A stretch of 64,000 nucleotides of DNA from Anaerolineae bacterium (GTDB taxonomy: Bacteria > Chloroflexota > Anaerolineae > Anaerolineales > Anaerolineaceae), in NCBI GenBank assembly GCA_013314735.1, contig JABUFD010000008.1, forward strand, positions 64,001-128,000, in the 5' to 3' direction. A program made the position numbers and the translations under genes. This document shows, one piece after another, positions 1-9,974 of the stretch (within the stretch, counting starts at the first letter, position 1; every line of letters begins with the position of its first letter). The notes beneath the pieces were generated by a model. It was not told the origin of the DNA and made no database searches. It was given only the letters and a program-made list of their open reading frames with translations.

Positions 1-492
1 CAGCAGGCCGGCATAGGCCGGGTCGGCCAGGTCGGCCAGAGTGGCGGGGACGGGCAGCCCCTGCGCCGCGAACCAGGCTTTGTCGTAGTTGATGCACACA
101 TCGCCGTAATTGACCGGCAGGGCTTCGTTGCCCGGCGACAGTTCAAAGGCATCGGGCACCTGCGCCAGCAGGGGCGAGGCGTACGGTTCAAAGATACCGG
201 CTTCCAGCGCGCGCGAGAGGAAGGTGTTGTCGACCCCGTAGAACACGTCGGCGATGGGGGCATCTTTGGCGAGGACGGCGCGGTTGAGGGCGGCGCCGGT
301 ATCGCCGGATTTGATGAAGGTTACCGTCACCTGGTGGGCGGCTTCAAAGGCGGTAATCACCGACTCACTGACGGCGAAGGAATCGTGGGTCATCACCACC
401 AGTTCGGCGGGTTGTTCCGCGGCGGCCGGGGCACAGCCCGCCGCCAGCAGGGTCACGATCACGATTAAAACAGCAAACAATGTTTTTTTCAT
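1..492 (-). CDS. thiB: Thiamin ABC transporter substrate-binding lipoprotein (partial)
   Basis: Periplasmic or cell-surface binding protein that would deliver thiamin or its phosphates to an ABC importer. The N-terminal 164 residues are present and the gene runs off the window at base 1. It starts with a lipoprotein signal (MKKTLFAVLI, then lipobox LAAGC with the lipidated Cys at residue 20). ThiB-like segments follow: a THDSF motif, GDTGAALNRAV, the FYGVDNTFLSRA stretch and YGDVCINYDKAW. The ATG at 492-490 lies 8 bases after the thiN stop with an AGAGG ribosome site overlapping that stop, so both genes are one transcript under the upstream TPP riboswitch. The permease and ATPase genes are presumably beyond the window edge. 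Confidence 0.87.
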   Translation of the reverse strand, partial: MKKTLFAVLIVIVTLLAAGCAPAAAEQPAELVVMTHDSFAVSESVITAFEAAHQVTVTFIKSGDTGAALNRAVLAKDAPIADVFYGVDNTFLSRALEAGIFEPYASPLLAQVPDAFELSPGNEALPVNYGDVCINYDKAWFAAQGLPVPATLADLADPAYAGLL

Positions 493-500
493 AGCTACCT

Positions 501-1190
501 CTATTCGGAATCGATGGTTTGTGTATCCTCCGCAGCGCGATGGGCCGTGCCGCGGGTATGGATGCACAGCAGGGCGCCGCGGGCGGCCTGCACCCCGGCG
601 ACGGTGCCGAGCATTTCGTTGCTGATGCCGCGCGTCTGGGCGCGGTGGAGGGTTTCATCGTTGAGCGCCCAGCGCAGGCCCTGGGTGCGCACGCCCGTCA
701 CCTCGTCATCCAGCGGGAGCAGCGAAACGATCTCGCCCGGCTGGCCGTGGATGGTGAAGCGCTCCCCCACCAGGCGCACTTCTTCCACCCCGTCATCCAG
801 CCCCAGGTCGAGCGCGGCATAGGCGGGGTGGGTAAGCAGGCTGATGTTGCCGAGGGTCTGGTCGAGGCGGCCGCCGAGGGCGCCCACCAGGCGCAGGCGG
901 GTGCAGCCGCGCTGCACGGCATGGCGCAGCGCCAGTTCCAGGTCGGTCCAGTCCTTGTCGGCGGGGTAGCGGATGATTTCGGCGCCGGCGGCTTCGATCT
1001 GCGCCACTTCCGCGGCGGAGAGCGAATCGAGGTCGCCGACGAGCAGGTGCGGGTGCAGGCCCAGGCGCAGCAGGTGGCGCGCGCCGCCGTCGGCGGCGAC
1101 CAGCAGCACGCCGGGGGTGATCAACGCGCGCGCGGCTTCGGGTTGGGGCAGGTGGCCGTTGACGAAGATCAATGCGGTTGTGGGGGGCAT
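501..1190 (-). CDS. thiN: Thiamin pyrophosphokinase
   Basis: Catalyses ATP-dependent pyrophosphorylation of thiamin to TPP in the cytoplasm. The 229-residue protein shows the family signatures: a nucleotide-binding start (ALIFVNGHLP), AADGGARHLL, the acidic GDLDSLS motif around residue 53, and YPADKDWTDLELAL, the DKDxTDxExAL block. Length fits bacterial thiamin pyrophosphokinases. The ATG at 1190 is preceded by GAAAGGAA. It is first in a two-gene operon with the ThiB-like protein, which supports salvage: imported thiamin is converted to the coenzyme. A TPP riboswitch and an attenuator hairpin precede it. Confidence 0.92.
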   Translation of the reverse strand: MPPTTALIFVNGHLPQPEAARALITPGVLLVAADGGARHLLRLGLHPHLLVGDLDSLSAAEVAQIEAAGAEIIRYPADKDWTDLELALRHAVQRGCTRLRLVGALGGRLDQTLGNISLLTHPAYAALDLGLDDGVEEVRLVGERFTIHGQPGEIVSLLPLDDEVTGVRTQGLRWALNDETLHRAQTRGISNEMLGTVAGVQAARGALLCIHTRGTAHRAAEDTQTIDSE

Positions 1191-1234
1191 GGTTCCTTTC
1201 TGAATCGAGTCCCGGGTGCTGCCTGGGGCGGGAC

Positions 1235-1268
1235 AAAAAACACAGCCGCCGTTGGGAGGGGGCTGTGT
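1235..1268 (-). terminator. Intrinsic terminator between TPP riboswitch and thiN
   Basis: On the minus strand an 8-bp stem (ACACAGCC pairing with GGCTGTGT, 1240-1247 and 1261-1268) is followed directly by six U (1235-1240). It lies after the riboswitch aptamer and before the thiN start, the place expected for transcription attenuation by TPP. Confidence 0.8.
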
Positions 1269-1279
1269 GGGGGTTCCGT

Positions 1280-1398
1280 GTTCGCCATCCCTCCGCCGGT
1301 ATGATCCGGATCAGGTGTTGCGGGTCGAAAGCCGGTACCGGCCTGGATACGGCGCGGCTGCTTTCCTCTCAGCCCGTTTCCGCGGGCTCCCCGTGCAG
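1280..1398 (-). promoter_or_regulatory. TPP riboswitch (THI element)
   Basis: Read on the minus strand the segment contains the two conserved THI-box cores: a GC stem (GGGGAGCCCGCGG / CGGGCUGAGAGG) carrying CUGAGA, and the 3' core ACCUGAUCCGGAUCAUACC followed by GGCGGAGGGA. Between them is a variable stem with GCCGGUACCGGC. The aptamer lies upstream of thiN-thiB and is followed by a U-tailed hairpin, so TPP binding would stop transcription. Confidence 0.95.
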
Positions 1399-1440
1399 GA
1401 TTGATTCAATTGTAGTTCCAGTATACCCTGCCTGCGGTGG

Positions 1441-2330
1441 AATTGCAAATGTTGGCCTTCACCACCGCGGCGTGCCTTTGGCGTTCCGCGCCACCGTTTC
1501 ACACTTACCACCGCCATCCCATCCCGGAGGGAGGCAGCCAGCTCACGAACACATGCGGCGTATGTCCCTCCCTTCGGGATGGAGGTTCGGGAATGTAACG
1601 TTCGCCATTCCCAATGTTCACCACCGATGGGTGCCGGTGACGTTCCGAACAACCCTTTTACACCTACCCTTCGCCATCCCATCCCGGAGGGAGGCAGGCA
1701 GGTACCGAACACATGCGGCGTATGTCCCTCCCTCCGGGATGGAGACCTCCCTTCGGGATGGAGGTTCAGAAGTGTATCATCCATCATTCCCAATGTTCAT
1801 CACCGATGGGTGCCTTTGGCGTTCCGCGCCACGCTTTTACACTTACTTTCGCCATCCCATCCCGGAGGGAGGCAGTCTGGTCACGAACACATGCGGCGCA
1901 AGTCCCTCCCTCCGGGATGGAGGTTCAGAAGTGTAACATTAACCATTCCCAATGTTCACCACCGCGGCGTGCCTTTGGCGTTCCGAACAACCATTTCAAA
2001 CTTACCATCGCCATCCCATCCCGGAGGGAGGCAGCCAGGTCACGAACACATGCGGCGTATGTCCCTCCCTCCGGGATGGAGGTTCGGAAGTTTATCTTCA
2101 TCAATTCCCAATGTTCATCACCGCGGCGTGCCTTTGGCGTTCCGAACAACCATTTCAAACTTACCATCGCCATCCCATCCCGGAGGGAGGCAGCCAGGTC
2201 ACGAACACATGCGGCGTATGTCCCTCCCTCCGGGATGGAGACCTCCCTTCAGGATGGAGGTTCGGAAGTTTATCTTCATCAATTCCCAATGTTCACCACT
2301 GCGGCGGGCGTTTCGCCGCCTTTGCGCATT
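1441..2330. repeat. Five tandem ~160-178 bp hairpin repeats
   Basis: Imperfect direct repeats whose hairpin arms start near 1515, 1674, 1852, 2011 and 2170. Each unit has a spacer of about 65 bp (CCCAATGTTCACCACCG... GCGTGCCTTTGGCGTTCCG) and a long inverted repeat. In the fourth unit the arms CATCCCGGAGGGAGG (2017-2031) and CCTCCCTCCGGGATG (2064-2078) are a perfect 15-bp stem around a 32-base loop with a further ACAT/ATGT pairing. Two units carry an extra half-arm. The several long open frames here are repeats read in all frames. From 2340 to 2590 the DNA becomes AT-rich without a gene and probably holds the promoter of the next gene. Confidence 0.9.
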
Positions 2331-2596
2331 GTTTCACAATCTGCTAAGCAAACCAGCCTGCCGCGCTCATCTGCTTGTGAAATGCTTCGCAATCTCACCC
2401 AACTCCTATACAACATTTATATATCCAATATTTTTATATACAAAATGATAATAATTCCTCGCTATAGTAAGGCAATTCGCGAAGTTTGGAAGCACCAACA
2501 AAACATTAACAAAACACGTCACACAAAAACTCAACACAACACATTTGGATCGCCGGAGGAGAGACCCCCGCCGCGATAAGAAAAAGGAAAAAAGTC

Positions 2597-4783
2597 ATGA
2601 AAAAGTACCTCATCCCCCTTGTTCTCCTGATCGTCCTGGTGATTGGCGCCTGTACCCAGGCCGCCCCCGAACCCACCGCCCCGGTGGTGGAAGAACCCGC
2701 CGCGGAAGAACCCACCGCGGAACCGACCCCCGTTCCCACCGAGGAACCCGAACCCACCGATATGCCCCCCAGCACCATCGTTGATCTGGCGGTGGCCGAT
2801 GGCCGCTTTACCACCCTCGTCGCCGCCCTTGAGGCTGCCGAACTGGTGGAAACCCTCCAGGGTGAAGGCCCCTTCACCGTCTTCGCCCCCACCGATGACG
2901 CTTTCGCCAAACTGCCCGAAGGCACCGTCGAAGCCCTGCTGGCCGACATCCCCACCCTCACCAGCATCCTCCTCTACCACGTGGTCGCCGGTGAATTCAA
3001 AGCCGCCGATGTAACCGAACTGAGCTACGCCACCACCGTCAACGGCGAAGACGTGCTGATCAAAGTCACCGACGCCGGTGTGTTCGTCAACGACGCCCAG
3101 GTGATCATCACCGATATCATCGCCGACAACGGCGTGATCCATGTCCTCGATACCGTGATCCTGCCGCCCTCCGCCGATATCATTGATACCGCCGTCGCCG
3201 ATGGCCGCTTTACCACCCTCGCCGCCGCCCTCGAGGCCGCCGGCCTGATCGATACCCTCAAGGGTGATGGCCCCTTCACCGTCTTCGCCCCCACCGATGA
3301 TGCCTTCGCCGCGCTGCCCGCCGGCACCGTCGAAGCCCTCCTGGCCGATATCCCCGCCCTGACCGACATCCTGCTCTACCATGTCGCTGAAGGTGTGGTG
3401 CCCGCCGCCGATGTGGTGGAACTGAGCAAGGTCCCCACCCTGCAGGGCAAGAAACTCGATGTAACCCTGCCCGAAGGCATGGTCTACCTCGACAATGCCC
3501 AGGTGATCATCACCGACATCCTCACCACCAATGGCGTGATCCATGTGATCGACGCGGTGATGGTGCCCCAGCCCGATATCGTTGAAGTTGCCGTCGCCGA
3601 TGGCCGCTTCACCACCCTCGCTGCCGCCCTCGAGGCCGCAGACCTGATCGATACCCTCAAGGGTGACGGCCCCTTCACGGTCTTCGCCCCCACCGATGAC
3701 GCCTTTGGCAAACTGCCCGAAGGCACCGTCGAAGCCCTCCTGGCCGATATCCCCGCCCTGACCGAGATCCTGCTGTACCATGTGGTCGCCGGTGAAGTCA
3801 AAGCCGAACAGGTGGTTGAACTGAATTTCGCCACCACCGTCAATGGACAGGATGTGCTGGTGAAAGCCTCAGACGCGGGTGTCTTCATCAATGACGCCCA
3901 GGTGATCATCACCGACGTTCCGGCCGATAACGGCGTGATCCATGTGATCGACACCGTGATCCTGCCCCCCGCTGCCGATATTGTTGACACCGCCGTGGCT
4001 GACGGCCGCTTTACCACCCTCGCCGCCGCCCTCGAAGCCGCCGGTTTGATCGACACCCTCAAGGGAGAAGGCCCCTTCACCGTCTTCGCCCCCACCGATG
4101 CCGCCTTTGCCAAACTGCCCGAAGGCACCGTGGAAGCCCTGTTGGAAGACATCCCCACCCTGACCAGCATCCTGCTCTACCATGTGGCCGAAGGCCGCGC
4201 CCTGGCCGCGGATGTGGTGGAACTGCCCTACGTGGAAACCATCAACGGCGCCCCCGCCCTGATCCAGGTCAATGACCAGGGCGTGTTCCTCAACGGCGCC
4301 CAGGTGATCATCACCAACATCCTCACCACCAACGGCGTGATCCATGTGATCGATACCGTGATCCTGCCGCCCTCTGCCGATATCATCGACACCGCGGTTG
4401 CCGATGGCCGCTTTACCACCCTGGCTGCCGCCTTGGAAGCCGCGGACCTGATCGACACCCTCAAGGGAGAAGGCCCCTTCACGGTCTTCGCCCCCACCGA
4501 TGACGCTTTTGCCAAGCTGCCCGAAGGCACCGTGGAAGCCCTGCTGAATGACATCCCCACCCTGACCAATATCCTGCTCTACCACGTGTCGGATGGCCGG
4601 CTGCTGAGCGGCGATGTGGAAGGCTTCAAGTACGTGGATATGCTCAACGGCCAGGAACTGACGCTGAAGATCACAGCCGACGGCGTCTTCATCGGCCAAT
4701 CGCAGATCATCATCCTCGACCTGCTGACCAGCAATGGTGTGATCCACGTGATCGATGCCGTACTGCTGCCCCCGGCACAATAA
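2597..4783 (+). CDS. Secreted lipoprotein with five FAS1 (fasciclin) domains
   Basis: A 728-residue surface protein likely involved in adhesion or matrix contact, the usual role of FAS1 proteins. It begins with a lipoprotein signal ([19 protein letters not shown], lipidated Cys 19) and a Pro/Glu/Thr-rich linker (about 22-56). Five FAS1 domains follow at roughly 57-190, 191-323, 324-457, 458-592 and 593-727. Each has VADGRFTTL, the H1 box [18 protein letters not shown] and the H2 box [10 protein letters not shown]. The domains are so alike in DNA, with a period near 400 bp, that recent tandem duplication or gene conversion is likely. GGAAAAAAG precedes the ATG, and a strong terminator follows. 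Confidence 0.95.
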   Translation: MKKYLIPLVLLIVLVIGACTQAAPEPTAPVVEEPAAEEPTAEPTPVPTEEPEPTDMPPSTIVDLAVADGRFTTLVAALEAAELVETLQGEGPFTVFAPTDDAFAKLPEGTVEALLADIPTLTSILLYHVVAGEFKAADVTELSYATTVNGEDVLIKVTDAGVFVNDAQVIITDIIADNGVIHVLDTVILPPSADIIDTAVADGRFTTLAAALEAAGLIDTLKGDGPFTVFAPTDDAFAALPAGTVEALLADIPALTDILLYHVAEGVVPAADVVELSKVPTLQGKKLDVTLPEGMVYLDNAQVIITDILTTNGVIHVIDAVMVPQPDIVEVAVADGRFTTLAAALEAADLIDTLKGDGPFTVFAPTDDAFGKLPEGTVEALLADIPALTEILLYHVVAGEVKAEQVVELNFATTVNGQDVLVKASDAGVFINDAQVIITDVPADNGVIHVIDTVILPPAADIVDTAVADGRFTTLAAALEAAGLIDTLKGEGPFTVFAPTDAAFAKLPEGTVEALLEDIPTLTSILLYHVAEGRALAADVVELPYVETINGAPALIQVNDQGVFLNGAQVIITNILTTNGVIHVIDTVILPPSADIIDTAVADGRFTTLAAALEAADLIDTLKGEGPFTVFAPTDDAFAKLPEGTVEALLNDIPTLTNILLYHVSDGRLLSGDVEGFKYVDMLNGQELTLKITADGVFIGQSQIIILDLLTSNGVIHVIDAVLLPPAQ

Positions 4784-4807
4784 ACTTCCGAACTTCGTCC
4801 GAACCCC

Positions 4808-4841
4808 GAACCTGCGGCGCCCTGCCGCAGGTTCTTTTTTT
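4808..4841 (+). terminator. Intrinsic terminator after the FAS1 gene
   Basis: Perfect 11-bp stem GAACCTGCGGC / GCCGCAGGTTC (4808-4818 and 4824-4834) with a 5-base loop, followed by seven T (4835-4841). Confidence 0.93.
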
Positions 4842-4864
4842 GTGGAGCAGGGCGGAATTTCCTG

Positions 4865-4870
4865 TATAAT
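4865..4870 (+). promoter_or_regulatory. Consensus -10 box upstream of hsdR
   Basis: A perfect TATAAT preceded by TG one base upstream (CCTGTATAAT), 40 bases before the hsdR start and just after the FAS1 terminator. No good -35 box is visible, so it looks like an extended -10 promoter. Confidence 0.6.
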
Positions 4871-4913
4871 AAGATTGTTATCCATCCCGGAGCGGGGTCA
4901 CCAAGGAGAAATG

Positions 4914-7469
4914 ATGGCGCATCAACCGGAAGCCAAAGCACGCATCAAGATCAACCACCTGCTGGAGAAAGCCGGCTGGCGATTTTTCGCCGATGAGAAC
5001 GGCCCCGCCACCATCCTGCCCGAAGCCCATACCGCCTGGACGCGCGAAACATTGAATGCCCTGGGTGACAATTTCGAAGGGGTAAAGCACGGCTTCATGG
5101 ATTACCTGCTGGTGAATGAACAGCAGGTGCCGATGCTGGTGGTGGAAGCCAAAAGTGAGAATAAGAACCCGATGGATGGCAAGGAGCAGGCGCGCCGCTA
5201 TGCCCGCGCAAACCATGTGCGCTTTGTGATCCTCTCCAACGGCAACCTGCATTATTTCTGGGACCTCGAATCCGGCAATCCGCGCGTGATCACCGAATAC
5301 CCCACGCTGCAATCGCTGCAGGCCAAAGGCAAACACCTGCCGCGACCGGAACTGCTCTCCCGTGAAAAGGTGGAAAGCGACTACATCGCCCTATCGCAGG
5401 ACCCCGCCTACCGGCGCAGCCCGGATTGGATCAACGAAGAAACCCGCCCCCAGTTCCTTGCCGCCACCGGCCTTCGTTTTTTGCGGGAATACCAGCTGCG
5501 TGCGATCCATGCCCTGCAGCACGCGGCGGAAAAAGGCAGCGACCGCTTTTTGTTTGAAATGGCCACCGGCACCGGCAAAACCCTCACCGCCGCGGCGGTG
5601 ATCAAACTCTTTCTGAGAACCCGCAACGCCACCCGCGTTTTATTCCTCGTTGATCGCATTGAACTGGAAAACCAGGCGATGAAAAGTTTTCGCCAATACC
5701 TGCAAAACGATTATGAAACCGTGATCTACAAACAAAAACGCGATGACTGGCGCCGGGCGCAGATTGTGGTGACCACGGTGCAATCCCTGATGTTCAATAA
5801 CAAGTACATGGATTTGTTTTCGCCCACCGACTTTGACCTGGTGATCTCGGACGAAGCCCACCGCTCGATCAACGGCAACGCGCGCGCGGTGTTTGAATAT
5901 TTTGTCGGCTACAAACTCGGCCTGACGGCCACGCCCAAAGACTACCTTAAACATATCAACCCCGAAAAACTCAGCCAGGATGACCCGCGCGCCTGGGAAC
6001 GGCGCCAACTGCTGGATACCTATAAGACCTTTGGCTGCGCGGACGGCGAACCCACTTTCCGCTACAGTCTGCTCGATGGCGTCAGGGAAGGCTTCCTGAT
6101 CAACCCGGTGGTGGTGGACGCGCGCACCGAGATCACCACCCAGCTGCTTTCCGACCAGGGCTATGCGGTGCTGGTTCAGAATGCGGAGGGGGAGGAAGGG
6201 GAACTGACCTATGGGTACCGTGATTTTGAGAAAACCTTCTTTTCGGAATTCACCAACTGGACCTTCTGCCAGGCATTCCTGGAACATGCCCTGCACGATC
6301 CCGTGAACGGCGAGATTGGCAAGAGCATCTGCTTCTGCGTCAGCCAGGACCACGCCGAAAAGATCACGGCGATCCTGAATGAACTGGCGGAGCAAATGTG
6401 GCCCGGACGGTACCATTCCGATTTCGCCGTGCAGGTTACCTCGCGCATCCCCGACGCGCAGCAGTTCACGCTCAATTTTGCCAACAACAACCTCAACGGC
6501 CATTCACGCGTGGTGCCGGGTTACCGCACCTCCAAAACGCGCGTGTGCGTTACGGTGGGGATGATGACCACCGGCTACGATTGCCAGGATTTGCTCAACC
6601 TGTGCCTGATGCGCCCGGTGTTTTCGCCCACCGATTTCATCCAGATCAAAGGGCGCGGCACACGCAGGTTCAACTTCAAATTTGAAGGCAAGCTCCACGG
6701 GCAGCGCCAGACGCTGGAACAGCACAAGGCGCACTTCAAGCTGTTTGACTTCTTCGCCAACTGTGAATATTTCGAGGAACAGTTCGATTACGATGAAAAG
6801 CTGCAATTGCCCGCCCAACCCGCACCGGGGAAGAATGGCGTGAGTGAACCGCGCATCGGAAAGGATGGCGCAGACCAGCCCGCCCTGCCCGCACAAACCA
6901 CGATTAACGATCGCGACCGGATCACTTCGCTGGTGGAGCAGGTCATCGGCGCGGAAGGGATGAAGATTGACCGCGAATTGTTCCAGCGCTGGGCACGCCC
7001 GATTTTGGCGGATGCCGACATATCCACCGCGGTTGACCTGGAACAATGGGACAAGGCCACCGCCATCCTGCGCGACCGCTATGTGGACAAACCCCAGGAT
7101 TTTGTCACGCTGGAAAAACTGATCCACAGCGAGGGCCTCGACCGCCGCCTGACGTGGCGCGAGGTGCTGGAGCGCATCTTCGGCATCATCCCGGGCTTCA
7201 AGTCACGCAGCGAACTGCTCGAAGAAGAGGTGCAGAAGTTCATCGCCACCTACCAGCCCGAAAGCGCCCAGGTGCCGCTGATCCGCAACTTCCTGATTAC
7301 CTATATCACCGACCCGACCGTACGTGATATTATTGACCAGCGCCAGTTTGCCAAATTAAACACCAATGCGCGCCTGCCGATGGCAGAATTCATGGCATTG
7401 GAGCAGCAATGGCGCAGGCAAGTGCCCGAATACGTCAAAGATTACGTCCGGCTGAACACGTTCATTTAA
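4914..7469 (+). CDS. hsdR: Type I restriction enzyme, HsdR (R) subunit
   Basis: ATP-dependent translocase and nuclease of a type I restriction system (EcoEI-like), about 851 residues. The N-terminal PD-(D/E)xK nuclease is visible as MDYLL near residue 61 and VVEAK near 77. The SF2 motor has Walker A GTGKT (about 216), the DEAH box ISDEAHRS (about 311), motif III GLTATP and an arginine-finger motif GRGTRR. The C-terminal domain resembles EcoEI_R_C. Two ATGs overlap (4911 and 4914). The second is 5 bases from AAGGAG and is preferred. An in-frame extension to 4755 would run back into the FAS1 gene and is rejected. The gene ends 9 bases before the HsdM-HsdS fusion, so the two form an operon. Confidence 0.93.
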   Translation: MAHQPEAKARIKINHLLEKAGWRFFADENGPATILPEAHTAWTRETLNALGDNFEGVKHGFMDYLLVNEQQVPMLVVEAKSENKNPMDGKEQARRYARANHVRFVILSNGNLHYFWDLESGNPRVITEYPTLQSLQAKGKHLPRPELLSREKVESDYIALSQDPAYRRSPDWINEETRPQFLAATGLRFLREYQLRAIHALQHAAEKGSDRFLFEMATGTGKTLTAAAVIKLFLRTRNATRVLFLVDRIELENQAMKSFRQYLQNDYETVIYKQKRDDWRRAQIVVTTVQSLMFNNKYMDLFSPTDFDLVISDEAHRSINGNARAVFEYFVGYKLGLTATPKDYLKHINPEKLSQDDPRAWERRQLLDTYKTFGCADGEPTFRYSLLDGVREGFLINPVVVDARTEITTQLLSDQGYAVLVQNAEGEEGELTYGYRDFEKTFFSEFTNWTFCQAFLEHALHDPVNGEIGKSICFCVSQDHAEKITAILNELAEQMWPGRYHSDFAVQVTSRIPDAQQFTLNFANNNLNGHSRVVPGYRTSKTRVCVTVGMMTTGYDCQDLLNLCLMRPVFSPTDFIQIKGRGTRRFNFKFEGKLHGQRQTLEQHKAHFKLFDFFANCEYFEEQFDYDEKLQLPAQPAPGKNGVSEPRIGKDGADQPALPAQTTINDRDRITSLVEQVIGAEGMKIDRELFQRWARPILADADISTAVDLEQWDKATAILRDRYVDKPQDFVTLEKLIHSEGLDRRLTWREVLERIFGIIPGFKSRSELLEEEVQKFIATYQPESAQVPLIRNFLITYITDPTVRDIIDQRQFAKLNTNARLPMAEFMALEQQWRRQVPEYVKDYVRLNTFI

Positions 7470-7478
7470 AGGAACCCC

Positions 7479-9974
7479 ATGCTCGACACCGAAACCAAAC
7501 GCAGAATCGACAACGCCCGCAATGTACTCGTCGGCAAGGTGCCTGACCCCAAAGCGCAGGTCGAACAGATCACAATCGCGCTGATCTATAAGTTCATGGA
7601 CGACATGGACCAGCAATCGCTCAATCTGGGCGGCGAAGCCAGTTTTTTCACCGGTGAATTCGCGCAGTATGCCTGGCACCGATTAATGAGCCCGGCACTG
7701 GGCGGGCACGAACGACTCAACCTCTACATGCAGGCGTTGATGCGCATGGATGAGAACCCCGGCCTGCCCGCGTTGTTCCGCAATATCTTCCGGAACGCCT
7801 ACCTGCCCTACAACGCGCCGGACACCTTAAACCTGTTCGTCAAAGAGATTGACGGCTTTACCTATGACCATTCCGAACGGCTGGGGGATGCCTTCGAGTA
7901 TCTGCTGATGGTGCTGGGTTCGCAGGGTGACGCCGGGCAATTCCGCACGCCGCGCCACATCATCGAGTTCATCGTCGATTGCGTCAACCCCACCAAGGAC
8001 GACCGCGTGCTCGATCCGGCCTGCGGGACGGCGGGATTCCTGATCTCGGCCTATAAACATATTCTGGCGCAGCACGGCGAGGACAACACCCTGACCGGCG
8101 AGGAGCGCGAAGCATTGATGCGCAACTTCACCGGCTATGACATTTCTCCCGATATGGTGCGCCTGGCGCTGGTCAACCTGTATCTGCACCAGTTCCCCGA
8201 CCCGCGCGTGTTTGAATATGACACCCTCAGCAGCGAGGAGCGCTGGGACGAATACGCCGAGGTGATCCTCGCCAACCCGCCCTTTATGACGCCCAAAGGC
8301 GGGATCATCCCGCACAACCGTTTTTCGATCCGCGCCAACCGTTCCGAAGTGCTGTTTGTCGATTACATCGCCGAACACCTCACGCCGGATGGCCGTGCCG
8401 GTATCATCGTGCCGGAGGGTATCATTTTCCAGTCATCCAACGCCTACAAGAACCTGCGCAAAATGCTGGTGGCAGAAGGCTACCTGTACGCGGTGGTCTC
8501 CCTGCCGGCGGGGGTCTTCAATCCCTACGCCGGGGTCAAGACCTCGGTCTTGCTGCTGGACCGCCGGATTGCCAAACACACCGACCAGGTGTTGTTCGTC
8601 AAAATCGAGAACGACGGCTTTGACCTGGGCGCGCAGCGCAGCCCGATTGAAAAGAATGACCTGCCTGAAGCCCTGCAATTGGTGCAACGTTTCCAGCAGG
8701 ATCCCAACGCGGATTGGCAGGATGGCGAACTGGCGATTGCCGTGAAGAAGGAAAAAATTGCCGAAGATGGCGATTACAACCTGACGGGTGATCGGTATCG
8801 GGTTTCTGATCTATATACTTCAGTTACTTGGCCGCTGGTTGAATTAGGTGAGGTTTGCGTTTTGATTGGTGGTGGTACACCGTCCAAGCAGAAAAAAGAT
8901 TATTGGGAAAACGGTAACATAAAGTGGGTGGCATCCAGGCATATTAGTACAGGCGGTGCAATATCGAGTTATGAATATATAACTGAAAAAGCACTGGAAG
9001 AATCATCAGCAAATATTGTTCCAACAGGAGGAACTATATTAATAACTCGCGTATCAGTAGGAAAGTTTGCTTATGCTGATGATGATTATGCAATTAATCA
9101 AGATTTAACAGGGCTTGTCCCAAAAAGTATTGATCAATTGTCCCCTCGGTATTTAAGAGTTATTGTCCCTAGAGTTGCCAGTTTTGTTGAACAGAGCTCC
9201 AACGGTATTGGTGTCAAAGGTGTAACACGTAAATACTTGGCTTCCCTCCAAATCCCCCTGCCACCACTGGCGGTGCAGGAGGAGATTGTGGCGGAGATCG
9301 AAAGCTACCAGCGCGTGATTGACGGCGCGCGCCAGGTGGTGGCAGCCTACCAGCCCCGCATCCCTCTCGACCCCGCCTGGCCCATGGTCGAGCTGGGGGA
9401 GGTGTGTGAGGTAAATCGAGAAAGTCAAAATCCAGCAGAAATTTTTGGTGATGATGAGTTTGTTTACATAGACATTTCATCAGTCGATAATGAAACAGGT
9501 TTTGTAAGTCTAGAAAACAAAATCAAAGGAACAGATGCCCCAAGCAGAGCTCGCAGAGTGATTCAGGAAGGGGATGTTCTTCTATCAACAGTAAGACCGA
9601 ATTTGAAAAGTTTTGCATTATTGAAAACCGTACCTGAAAAAGCTCTTGCTTCGACTGGATTTGCAGTACTAACGCCTTCGGATAATATATTACCTCAATT
9701 TTTACTTACCCAGATACTTTCGGATTTTATGGTAAATCAAATGATTGCGAGAATGGGCAAAGGATCATATCCAAGTATCAATCAAACTGATGTGAAACAA
9801 TTAATATTCCCCCTTCCCCCCATCGAAACCCAGCGCGCGATCGTGGCGCGGATCGAGGAAGAACAGGCGCTGGTGGACGCCAACCGCCGCCTGATCGACC
9901 TGTTTACCGCCAAAATCGAACGCAAAATCGCCGCCGTGTGGGGTGAACCCCCCATGTTAAAACATTCCCGGTAG
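7479..9974 (+). CDS. hsdMS: Fused type I methyltransferase-specificity protein (HsdM-HsdS)
   Basis: 831 residues joining what are normally two polypeptides. Residues 1-440 are an N6-adenine methyltransferase with a helical HsdM N-domain, AdoMet motif I DPACGTAGFL (about 179) and catalytic NPPF (about 266). Residues 443-831 are a full HsdS half-repeat pair: TRD1 (443-587) beginning WPLVELGEVC, a conserved helix LPPLAVQEEIVAEIE, TRD2 (642-774) beginning WPMVELGEVC, and a second helix LPPIETQRAIVARIE. The two TRDs are AT-rich (line 9001-9060 and line 9601-9660 each have 21 G+C of 60) against about 58% in the methylase part (35 of 60 at 8281-8340). This suggests TRD exchange by recombination. It modifies the site that HsdR restricts. 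Confidence 0.93.
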   Translation: MLDTETKRRIDNARNVLVGKVPDPKAQVEQITIALIYKFMDDMDQQSLNLGGEASFFTGEFAQYAWHRLMSPALGGHERLNLYMQALMRMDENPGLPALFRNIFRNAYLPYNAPDTLNLFVKEIDGFTYDHSERLGDAFEYLLMVLGSQGDAGQFRTPRHIIEFIVDCVNPTKDDRVLDPACGTAGFLISAYKHILAQHGEDNTLTGEEREALMRNFTGYDISPDMVRLALVNLYLHQFPDPRVFEYDTLSSEERWDEYAEVILANPPFMTPKGGIIPHNRFSIRANRSEVLFVDYIAEHLTPDGRAGIIVPEGIIFQSSNAYKNLRKMLVAEGYLYAVVSLPAGVFNPYAGVKTSVLLLDRRIAKHTDQVLFVKIENDGFDLGAQRSPIEKNDLPEALQLVQRFQQDPNADWQDGELAIAVKKEKIAEDGDYNLTGDRYRVSDLYTSVTWPLVELGEVCVLIGGGTPSKQKKDYWENGNIKWVASRHISTGGAISSYEYITEKALEESSANIVPTGGTILITRVSVGKFAYADDDYAINQDLTGLVPKSIDQLSPRYLRVIVPRVASFVEQSSNGIGVKGVTRKYLASLQIPLPPLAVQEEIVAEIESYQRVIDGARQVVAAYQPRIPLDPAWPMVELGEVCEVNRESQNPAEIFGDDEFVYIDISSVDNETGFVSLENKIKGTDAPSRARRVIQEGDVLLSTVRPNLKSFALLKTVPEKALASTGFAVLTPSDNILPQFLLTQILSDFMVNQMIARMGKGSYPSINQTDVKQLIFPLPPIETQRAIVARIEEEQALVDANRRLIDLFTAKIERKIAAVWGEPPMLKHSR

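Noticed and set aside
1172-2579. Long overlapping open frames in the hairpin array (up to 289 codons, several frames)
   Set aside because: They are the same tandem repeat read in all frames, with no ribosome sites and no protein-like composition.
2531-4885. Long minus-strand frames opposite the FAS1 gene
   Set aside because: They mirror the codon bias of the repetitive, GC-rich FAS1 gene and show no family features or ribosome site.
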